Made by a program: the position numbers and the translations under genes. From an uncultured bacterium (lineage in GTDB: Bacteria > Cyanobacteriota > Vampirovibrionia > Gastranaerophilales > Gastranaerophilaceae): a stretch of DNA of 11,807 nt. A model generated the notes under the pieces. The model did no database searches, had not been told where the DNA came from, and worked only from the letters and a program-made list of their open reading frames with translations. The stretch spans positions 1 through 11,807 of the forward strand of contig USGC01000039.1 in the NCBI GenBank assembly GCA_900554095.1, given 5' to 3'. Of this stretch, positions 1-8,400 are shown one piece after another (position 1 is the stretch's first letter; every line of letters starts with the position of its first letter).

Positions 1-2
1 CA

Positions 3-608
3 AACAAAGTCGTAGAAACACGCTTAATGAAATTCTACTCCGCAATAAACCAGGCGATAACATTAGCAGAAGTGGATTATGGCGACAGAGAGTTTTGGTA
101 TGATAAGTACGACGATCTTGACACCGACATAAAAGGCCGCCCAGTCAAAGGCAAAACTAATCCAGAAAAATGGGTGAACAAATACCTTGCCCCATATATG
201 AAAATTACTAAAAGAAAATATACATCAGATAATTATGTTTTATTTTCCCTTGCCGATGGCGGAATGTTCGCAAACGCGGGCGGCTCCAGTCCGAACTCTT
301 TAACGGATTGGTATTTTTATACCATGGATTATTCAAAGTGCGAGGCATTAAAGATTAAAGAAGGTGTTTGCAGATTTTCATTTAATTACATATCAAGAGC
401 TGGCATCCTTAACTCTACCCGTACATTTGAACCATATCAGTACGCTTGGGACGGGACATTAGAGGGAATTACGAGTGGTACCCCGGCGCCTGACTTGTCT
501 GGCAGAACACGAGGATGCAGCAATACAGATCAGTCCTATTGTACCTTATGGATTCAGTACAACGGCTGGAAAATTCCGAAAGATTACCCGTTCAAAGTCA
601 GGTATTAA
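3..608 (+). CDS. Type IV pilin-like / pseudopilin protein, C-terminal part (5' truncated)
   Basis: The reading frame is open from base 3 to the TAA at 606-608, so the first ATG (base 27) is not the true start. The codons before it (N-K-V-V-E-T-R-L) run smoothly into M-K-F-Y-S-A-I-N-Q-A-I-T-L-A-E. This is the amphipathic continuation of an N-terminal pilin helix, as in type II secretion/type IV pilin-like proteins. The missing N-terminus should hold the prepilin peptidase site and hydrophobic helix. Numbered from the Met at base 27, the globular part has an F-S-L-A-D-G-G segment near residue 75, as in minor pilins, and two cysteine pairs, C105/C115 and C164/C172, that could form disulfides outside the cytoplasm. 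It is rich in Tyr and Trp. The likely role is a secreted or surface pilin-like subunit; which one is unknown. It ends 2 bases before the converging next gene. The family call rests on the helix and pattern, not on a database match. Confidence 0.7.
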   Translation, partial: NKVVETRLMKFYSAINQAITLAEVDYGDREFWYDKYDDLDTDIKGRPVKGKTNPEKWVNKYLAPYMKITKRKYTSDNYVLFSLADGGMFANAGGSSPNSLTDWYFYTMDYSKCEALKIKEGVCRFSFNYISRAGILNSTRTFEPYQYAWDGTLEGITSGTPAPDLSGRTRGCSNTDQSYCTLWIQYNGWKIPKDYPFKVRY

Positions 609-609
609 A

Positions 610-627
610 CTTATTTTTTCAAATAAG
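610..627. terminator. Weak AT-rich hairpin at a convergent gene junction
   Basis: CTTATTT (610-616), a 4-base loop and AAATAAG (621-627) form a perfect 7-bp stem. It lies across the 3' end of the minus-strand zinc-ribbon gene, just after the pilin stop. It could serve both converging genes, but the stem is almost all A/T and neither strand has a long T run after it, so a terminator role is uncertain. Confidence 0.25.
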
Positions 628-1270
628 CTTCGATGTATGCTTTGGGGTTTCTGAGGATGAATGAGATGTCTTCCGGATCTTGAATGTACTTGTAAACCGT
701 TGGTTTTTCATCAATTTCGGATTCAATAATCAGGTGCCCGTAATTGCAAAGTTTGCCCAGATAGCTTCTTCTCATATGGATTAAGTTGATTTTATCTAAC
801 TTAATGCTTGTTTCGGTGAAGTCAACCACGCCCTGCTGCGTGTGCAGGTGAGAGGTTGTTATAACAGCTCTGTCAGAGTAATACCGCAAAATCGGATATA
901 CAATAGGAATTAAAAATAAAAGCCCTATTAAAAATCCGATGAAGCTGTCAATATGTATATAAATATTCCAGAAATAGAAAAGGCACAGCGGCGAAAACAC
1001 CAACGGCCAAAAAAGAGCCATCCAATGTTTTTTGATTTCGTAAACTACAATTTCTTCGTCTTCACTCTCGTCTTTGAACTCCTCTGTCATGGACGCTGTT
1101 TGCACGATTAAAGGAATTTCAACTGCTTTTTCTTGATTAGTGCTCTCGCGAAAAGGAATTACATTTTCGTTGTCATTTTCTATGTAAGACTCTTCGCGCA
1201 AATCGCGTCCGCAGAATTTGCAAAAGTTATCGTAATCATTTATTTTTTTACCGCAGTTTGGACAGAACAT
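611..1270 (-). CDS. Zinc-ribbon and bacterial PH-domain (YdbS/DUF304-like) membrane protein
   Basis: This 219-residue protein starts with a zinc-ribbon: C3-P-N-C6 and C17-K-F-C20 give the four metal ligands. An acidic, probably disordered linker (about 28-76) follows, then two hydrophobic segments (about 84-104 and 108-128) that should form a membrane hairpin. The C-terminal part (about 130-210) matches the bacterial PH domain (bPH2) pattern: an 'ITTSHLHTQQG' strand, 'IKLDKINLIHMRRS', then 'LGKLCNYGHLIIES'. Proteins of this build are common inner-membrane proteins of unknown function; a scaffold or stress role is only a guess. The start at 1268-1270 is supported by a purine-rich AAAGGGTG upstream and by a good promoter (1294-1322). 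It is transcribed divergently from bioB. Family assignment is fairly safe; cellular role is not known. Confidence 0.82.
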   Translation of the reverse strand: MFCPNCGKKINDYDNFCKFCGRDLREESYIENDNENVIPFRESTNQEKAVEIPLIVQTASMTEEFKDESEDEEIVVYEIKKHWMALFWPLVFSPLCLFYFWNIYIHIDSFIGFLIGLLFLIPIVYPILRYYSDRAVITTSHLHTQQGVVDFTETSIKLDKINLIHMRRSYLGKLCNYGHLIIESEIDEKPTVYKYIQDPEDISFILRNPKAYIEAYLKK

Positions 1271-1293
1271 ATTTCACCCTTTTTTTAAGTATA

Positions 1294-1322
1294 ATTCTAG
1301 CATACATTTGAAAACCCGTCAA
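1294..1322 (-). promoter_or_regulatory. Sigma70-type promoter for the zinc-ribbon/PH gene
   Basis: Read on the minus strand: -35 TTGACG (1322-1317), 17-base spacer, -10 TAGAAT (1299-1294), preceded by TGC, which gives an extended -10. The start codon lies about 24 bases downstream of the -10 box, so the leader should be short. Confidence 0.7.
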
Positions 1323-1323
1323 T

Positions 1324-1331
1324 CAAATTTG
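1324..1331. promoter_or_regulatory. Palindrome CAAATTTG between two back-to-back -35 boxes
   Basis: The perfect 8-base palindrome CAAATTTG occupies most of the 9 bases between the minus-strand -35 (1317-1322) and the bioB -35 (1332-1337). A further CAAATT lies at 1350-1355, at the edge of the bioB -10 box. A regulator bound here could control both genes. It does not match the classical BirA operator (TTGTTAACC and its inverted partner about 15 bases apart), and AT-rich palindromes arise by chance, so the operator role is tentative. Confidence 0.3.
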
Positions 1332-1360
1332 TTGACTGGAATAATTTTTCAAATTAAAAT
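1332..1360 (+). promoter_or_regulatory. Sigma70-type promoter for bioB
   Basis: -35 TTGACT (1332-1337), 17-base spacer, -10 TAAAAT (1355-1360). Transcription should begin near 1367, leaving a leader of about 20 bases that holds little more than the Shine-Dalgarno AAGGGAG (1374-1380). That leaves no room for a riboswitch. Confidence 0.7.
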
Positions 1361-1387
1361 AGATAAGGACTTGAAGGGAGCCGAAGT

Positions 1388-2311
1388 ATGACAACAGCGG
1401 AAAAATTAACAAAAAAAGAATTATTAGATTTGTATAACAAAGACTTGGACGAGCTTTTGGATATTTCATCGAAGCTTATGTCAGATAAAATTGAGTTTTG
1501 TTCGCTTGTGAACGCAAGGAACTGGAAATGTTCACAAAATTGCAAATACTGTGCGCAAAGCTCTCATTATCGAACAGATATAGAGACATACCCGCTGATT
1601 GAAAAGGAAAAGGTTCAAAAAGCCGCCTTGGAGGCTAAATCATATCACGCAAGTCGCTTTGCGGTGGTAACGTCGGGCAAGTCGCCGGATGAAAGCGATA
1701 CAGACGGTATAATTGATTTGATAAAAGAGATTAACAAGATTGACGGGCTTAAAAGCTGCGCGTCTATTGGAATTCTTAACGAAGAACAGGCAAAATCACT
1801 TAAAGAAGCAGGATTGACAAGATTTCATCACAATATAAACACCTGCCGCTCTTATTATAGCAGTGTTTGCACAACTCACACGTACGATGACAGAATAAAT
1901 ACGTGCCGGTTGGTTAAAAAATACGGCATGGAACTTTGCTGCGGCGTAATCTTGGGGATGGGTGAAACTGTAGAACAGCGTATTGAAATGGCAATGGAAC
2001 TTGCAGAAATCCAGCCTGAGTCAATTCCTATAAATATTTTGATGCCCATACCGCAAACACCTTTTGAAAACTATCATGACAAAATCGATGAGGAAAATAT
2101 TTTGCGGACTTTGGCTGTTTTCAAAATCGCTAATCCAAAGTCAGTGTTAAGATTTTGCGGCGGACGCATGAGGCTGTCTGAAGAAAACCAAATTCGTGCA
2201 TTAAAAACATCAGTCGAAGGAATTTTAACGGGCAATTATTTGACAACAACGGGTAAATCCCCAAAGGATGATATAGCAGTTGTTTCAGCTTTGCATAAAA
2301 TATTAGACTAA
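1388..2311 (+). CDS. bioB: Biotin synthase (radical SAM), anaerobe-type cysteine set
   Basis: BioB makes the last step of biotin synthesis, inserting sulfur into dethiobiotin. The 307-residue protein has the radical SAM C48-x3-C52-x2-C55 within C-S-Q-N-C-K-Y-C-A-Q-S, then BioB landmarks: HHNINT (147-152), TTHTYDDR (162-169), GMGET (190-194) and GNYLTT (282-287). Aligned by eye to E. coli BioB, the [2Fe-2S] ligands Cys128 and Cys188 match C124 and C184, and Arg260 matches R255, but Cys97 is replaced by alanine (A92 in S-R-F-A-V-V). Extra cysteines occur at C153, C161, C173, C185 and C257. This suggests a different auxiliary cluster from the E. coli enzyme. Start: ATG with AAGGGAG 7 bases upstream and a clean promoter. 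No other bio genes lie nearby, so the pathway must be completed elsewhere. It is shorter than the E. coli protein (346 residues). Confidence 0.93.
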   Translation: MTTAEKLTKKELLDLYNKDLDELLDISSKLMSDKIEFCSLVNARNWKCSQNCKYCAQSSHYRTDIETYPLIEKEKVQKAALEAKSYHASRFAVVTSGKSPDESDTDGIIDLIKEINKIDGLKSCASIGILNEEQAKSLKEAGLTRFHHNINTCRSYYSSVCTTHTYDDRINTCRLVKKYGMELCCGVILGMGETVEQRIEMAMELAEIQPESIPINILMPIPQTPFENYHDKIDEENILRTLAVFKIANPKSVLRFCGGRMRLSEENQIRALKTSVEGILTGNYLTTTGKSPKDDIAVVSALHKILD

Positions 2312-2326
2312 CTCTTTATTGTGAAT

Positions 2327-2342
2327 TATTATTAAAATAATA
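2327..2342 (+). terminator. Weak AT-only hairpin after bioB
   Basis: TATTATT and AATAATA flank an AA loop, giving a 7-bp A/T stem 16 bases after the bioB stop. There is no following T run, so it is at best a weak terminator or a transcript-end stabiliser. Confidence 0.2.
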
Positions 2343-2352
2343 CTTAACATTG

Positions 2353-2381
2353 TTTACAAAGTTTTATTTCTTATTTATAAT
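2353..2381 (+). promoter_or_regulatory. Strong sigma70-type promoter for the autotransporter
   Basis: -35 TTTACA (2353-2358), 17-base spacer, consensus -10 TATAAT (2376-2381). The predicted start is near 2388, giving a leader of about 33 bases with the Shine-Dalgarno AGGTGG at 2412-2417. The region is very AT-rich. The autotransporter is therefore probably transcribed on its own and not as a bioB read-through. Confidence 0.7.
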
Positions 2382-2420
2382 TTTAATACTTGGAATATAA
2401 ATATAAGTAATAGGTGGATT

Positions 2421-5400
2421 ATGAGGAAAAATTTAAAGGCGGCAATTATTGTCGCGGGAGTGCTTTCGGCTTTTTCTATACCAGCCGGCAGCGCTAATGA
2501 AATTTCAAGCTTTGCAGACTTGCAAGGTGCAATGACGTCGGGCGGCTCGCACAATGTTAATGCGAACATTGATATGACTGACGCAATTACTAACACCGGC
2601 TCAAATGCTTTGAGCGGAACAGCAGTGAATACAACCATTGATATTTCAAATAACGGCACTACTTCAGCATTTACAAACCAAGGTGAATTGACTATTAATA
2701 ATATCAATTTTACGGGTGGCGAAAATGCAGAAGCATATGTTATTAACAACCTCACAGGCGGTACTGTTAATTTTCAGGGTGATATAAAGTTTGAAAATAA
2801 TGGCGGTTTTGAATATAACGCAATCGCAAATGCCGTAGGAGGTGTTATAAAATCCGATGAATCCTCCAATCTTACCTTTACAACAAACCAAGCCGGGATT
2901 GTACCTGTAATTGACAATTACGGCGAACTTAATCTGGCAGGTAAAAACACATTTAGCGAAAACTCTTCTATGGCCGGTGCCATTGGAAACTCGCATACCG
3001 GTACCGCAAATATCGGAAAAGATGCTGTTTTTAATAACAATGAAGGTGAAATGGGCGGTGCCATTTATAACCAAGGTGAATTTACCGTTCAAGAAGGTGC
3101 AGAATTTAGCACTAATATCAGCACAATGGGCGGCGGCGCAATTTATAACAGTAAATCTAACGACAACGGCGTAACCACTGTTCCTGATATGAATGTAGAC
3201 TCTGCAACATTTACCGGCAACTATGTCGAAACGTCTGCAACACAAACAGGAGGCTCAACATCAGGCGATATGGGCTCAGGTTTTGCAACAGGCGGCGCTA
3301 TTTACAACAATCAGGCTCAAGTAACTGTTTCTAATTCAACTTTCGACGGTAATCAGGCAATTTCACATTTTGATTCAGACAACCCTTCCTCTGCCGGAAT
3401 TGGCGGCCAAGCGCAAGGTGGGGCGATTTATTCCGTCGACGGTACCGTAACTATCAACGGCGGCGAAAACGCTGTGTTTAAAAACAACGCTGCAACAAGC
3501 GATGGTACAGGCCGTAAAAATACTCAAGGCGGCGCAATTTATGGCAAGAATTCGACAATAAACCTTGATTCTACAACAGGAAATATTGTTTTTGAAAGTT
3601 CAAACTCTGCGGATTTAGGCAAAGACTTGTACCTTGACGGAACAACTGTTGCAAATATTAACGGCACAAATTCGGATTATTATGTAGAATTCACAGGCGA
3701 TAACTCTATTCGTGGGTCAATTGAATCAGAAATACTGAAATCCGGCGATGGCGGGTTGAAACTTTCAAACGGCGACTTTTCAACTTATGAAGGCCAATTC
3801 ACCCAAACCGGCGGAAAAACAGAATTGAATGACGCGACTTTGTTTGCAAATTCAGACATTCAAGGCGGCCAGCTTAGCCTTAACGGAGCTTCAAACATAA
3901 GTTCTACAGGAAATTTTAAGGCAAATAATTCAACAATTGCGTTTGCTGATAATTCAAATACCTCATCAATTCTAGGCGCAATGAGCGCAAATGATAATGT
4001 TAAAAATAACGATTTAGTAATTTCAAACGACGCTTCCCAACCGACTTTGACAGTGGATACGGACATTTCTGTCGGAACAGACGAAACCGGTAACTCTTTA
4101 ACAATTAATGATAACGTGAATTACAGCGGAGATATTACAGTTACTGACGGAACAGTGAATGCAAACGCGGAAAACGCTGATTTAACAATAAGCGGTGCAC
4201 TTTCTAATAACGGAACGTTAAATATTAACTCTTCTGCCGGTCAAAAAGTTATCCAAAGCGGCAGTGTTACAGGCACAGGCACAATCAGCAAAACCGGAGA
4301 AGGTGATTATACAGTAACATCTGACGGCTCAGGTTTCAGCGGACAGTTCACTCAATCTGCCGGCAGCACAATTTTTGATGGTGCAGGCTCAAAAACTTAC
4401 CAAAATATAACAATTAATGACGGCGGACTTACTATTACAAACGGCGCACAAGCGCAAACCGGTAATATAACAATTAACAATTCATCATCACAATTCACTG
4501 TAAGCGGTTCAGGGACTGTCATAGAAGATACGGTTAACCTTGCACTTGGCGGTGTAACAAATGTTTCCGCCGGAGCTGAGATTAACTTAAATACAGGCGA
4601 CAGCCTGAGCGGCGTTTTCACAAATGACGGCGGTGTTGTGAATATTAATAACTTCACAAATAAAACGGGTTCATACACCCAAAACACCGGTGAAACAACA
4701 GTTACAGGTAATTTTGCGATTAATAATGACGCTGATAGTATCACCGGCGGGAAATTAAACATAGGAACAGACGCTAAAACGGGTACTGTAAACCAGTCAG
4801 CCGGAACTATTAGTGCAGGGGCAGAAGTTGATATTACAGCTAACGGAACATTAAACATAAGCGGCGGCTCCACAAGCTTAAATACGGGCGATAAATGGGA
4901 AGGCACAGTTAATCTTTCAGGCGGCTCACTTTCTGTAAGTGATATTACAAACGGCGGTAAGCTTGACGCGACCGGGGGCAACTTGACCTTAGATTCAACT
5001 GGTACACTGAACATCGGCACAGGCAGCCAAATAACAAATGCCGTTAACGCAGATTTGAGCGGTAAAGTGAATATCGACGGCGGTTCCGTATCCTTAAATA
5101 CCGGCGACACTTGGGCAGGTGATACGACTTTAACTTCCGGATCATTAACAGTAAACAATATTACAAACAGCGGCAAACTCGATGCAACGGGTGGCAACTT
5201 GACTTTAGGCTCAACCGGTACACTGAATATAGGCACAGGCAGCCAGATTACAGATGCCGTCAACGCAGATTTGAGCGGTAAAGTAAATATAAACGGTGGT
5301 TCCGTATCCTTAAATACCGGCGATACCTGGGCAGGTGATACAACTCTAAGCTCCGGATCATTAACAGTAAACAATATTACAAACAGCGGCAAGCTGAATG

Positions 5401-8400
5401 CAACAGGTGGCGATTTAACACTAGGTTCAAGCGGAACATTAAACATCGGTACCGGCAGCCAAATAGCTGCTGCTGTTAATGCGGACTTGAGCGGCAAAGT
5501 GGATATCGACGGCGGTTCCGTATCCTTAAATACCGGCGACACCTGGTCTGGTGATACGACTTTAACTTCTGGATCATTAACAGTAAATGACATTTCAAAC
5601 AGCGGCAAACTCGATGCAACGGGTGGCAACTTGACCTTGGGCTCAACCGGAACATTAAACATTGGCACAGGCAGCCAGGTTACAGATGCCGTAAAAGCTA
5701 ATATTGGTGGCAGTGTATACATCGACGGTGGTTCGGTATCCTTAAACAGCGGCGACACCTGGACAGGCAAAATTTCTTTAAGCAACGGTTCCTTGACAGT
5801 AAACGACATTACAAACAGTGGCACACTTGACGCAACAGGCGGCGATTTAACACTTGGCGCTACCGGCACGTTAAACATCGGCACAGGAAGCCAAATAGCA
5901 AACGCTGTTAATGCGGATTTGAGCGGTAAAGTTAATATAAACGGCGGTTCAGTATTTGTAAACACCGGCGACAACTGGTCTGGCGATACAACCCTATCAT
6001 CCGGCTCATTAACAGTAAGCGACAACACAAATGGTGGTAAATTGAATGCTACCGGCGGAAATTTAACATTAGATTCAACCGGTACGTTAAACATTGGTGC
6101 GGGTAGTGCTATTGCAGGGGCTGTCAAGGCAGAGATTAACGGCAATGTAGATATTACAAACGGGGGCTCCGTAACCTTAAATCAAGGAGACACGCTCGGC
6201 GGAACAATTGGTCTGGGCGATGGCGGTATCTTTACAGTTGATGGAATTGCCCTTGACGCTTCAGGCGGTAAAGTTACTCAAACCGGCGGTGCTTTGAACA
6301 TTAACAATGGCGCTAAATTTACTACTGATAATTCGCTTACAGGCGGAACAGTTACAGTAAATTCTTCTTCTGAATTAGAATTGTCTAATACAGGTAATAT
6401 CGATATTACATCAACAATTTCAAGCGCGGACGGCACATCAAAAATTACTCAATCCGGCTCTGGCACAACAACTTATGCTAATGATGTTTCTTCATTCGTC
6501 GGTCAATATGTTCAAACGGATGGCGTGGCTGAGTTTTCTAACGCATTCTTTGGCGGCAATTCTACACTTGAAAACGGCACAATTAACCTGAATGAAGGTT
6601 CATCAATGGTTAATTCTGCGGTTCTTGCCCTCGGAAATACTGCTTCTGTAAATATTTCTGTTGCAGACGGCGATAACAAAAACTTCAATAATTTTACAGA
6701 CATTGCCGGCATGACTTCACCATCAGGCGCTGTGATAAATGCCGGCGGTGATGGAACAATGATTTTAAGCGGCGACAACAGCGGCTATACCGGCCAATTT
6801 ATTTACAATGGTAAAATCTTAGAAGTTGCTGAAAATACAAAACTTTTTGGCACTGACAGTATTACAGATATTCAGTCAGGAGAAATGAATATTAACAATT
6901 ACGTTTCGACTTCTGAAGGTTCTACATTGAAAATTGCTTCAGGAGCGAATGTTAATATTAACAATTCCACAGGAATATTTGATTTGAAATCAGACCTTGA
7001 AGGCGACGGCGATATTAACAAAAATCAAGACGGCGATTTAATTTTCTCCGGCGACCACTCACAGTTTAACGGTAATACAAATATCAATTCATCAGGTAAT
7101 ATTACATTTGTGAACGGTATGTTCGGCAACTTGAACTTCAACGATGTTGAGGGCAAAACCATTGGAATTATTGCTGATAATATTCAGGGAGCAATTAATC
7201 AAACCAAAAATGCAACTGTTAGTTACACAACAATTAACGATATTGACTTAATTTTTAACAATGAAGTCAACGTTTCTGCCGGAACATTTAACGCAATTGC
7301 AAAAGCAGGCCGTGATGTTTACTTCAATGATGATGTTGAAGTTACTGGCGGTACAATGGGCGTTTACGGAAACAACGCAAACTTTGAAAGCTCAGCCGTT
7401 GTTGAAAATGCCTCTTTGTACTCATTTGCGCAGTCGACAAAATTCAATGAACTCGGTATTGATAAAGGTAATTTAATTATTGCCAATAACGGTTTCAGCG
7501 TTGCAAATACCATGGCATCAACAGGTACAGTTGATATTATGAATGGCGTTATAGCCAACAACACAATTGGCGGCGACTTTTACACAATCGGCGGTGAAAC
7601 ATCTAACTTCAAAATTGATATTTCGCCTCGTAACAAAACTTCAGATACAACAACCATTGACGGTAGTATCTTGAATTACGGAACACTTCAAGGTACAATT
7701 AATATCTCAGACTTCCAATTTATTGGAAAAGCCCCGATTGACCGTAACATCGGCTTAACCCTTTTCAAAACATCAAACCCTATTGATGATAATGTGTTGT
7801 TCTCAGCAACAAATAAAGAGATATTTACACCGATAGGGTACTATAGATTGTTCTCAATGGGCGGGGGCGACTTCAACGCAAAACTTGTGAGATACAATCC
7901 TCAAGTCTTCAGAGGTCAAGTTGCTACAGTGGCAAATTACGCAAACCAACTTGCTATAAATAACGTCTTGTTTGATCACGTAAACCTTGTCTCACAACGC
8001 TTGCTCAGAGAAAGCAGTGCAAGTCCTAACAAATACGCTGCAATTCTGCCTGAATTCGCGCCATACCAATACACCAGAGAAACCGGCGGATTATGGGTTA
8101 AAGCTTACGGAAACTTTGAAAAAATCGGCATGACTCAAGGTTTAAACGTCGGTAACAACGCGTACGGAACATTAATCGGTGCTGACTTACCGGTTGTTGA
8201 TTTGAAAAACGGCTGGTCATTCCTTCCGACTGCTTATATCGGCTATAACGGTGCTCACCAAACTTTCGATTACGTTGGCATGTATCAAAACGGCGGCCAA
8301 GGCGGCTTTATGGGTACATTCATGAAGAATGATTTCATCGGATCAGTTTTGGCTTATGCCGGCGGGTATGCAAATGAAATGAACGTGGCAGGTTTCACTG

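Noticed and set aside
1361..1387. Biotin- or metabolite-sensing riboswitch upstream of bioB
   Set aside because: The predicted leader is only about 20 bases, mostly ribosome-binding site, too short for any known riboswitch aptamer.
2351..2360. TTGTTTACAA-like half-palindrome as a separate operator
   Set aside because: It coincides with the -35 box of the autotransporter promoter and its symmetry is short (TTGT/ACAA), so the promoter explanation is sufficient.
4397..6145. A 582-codon open frame on the minus strand inside the autotransporter
   Set aside because: It mirrors the 216-base coding repeat: because 216 is divisible by 3, a stop-free antisense frame in one unit is stop-free in all. 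The product is a low-complexity Pro/Val/Leu repeat with no recognisable domain, and the plus strand clearly encodes the autotransporter.
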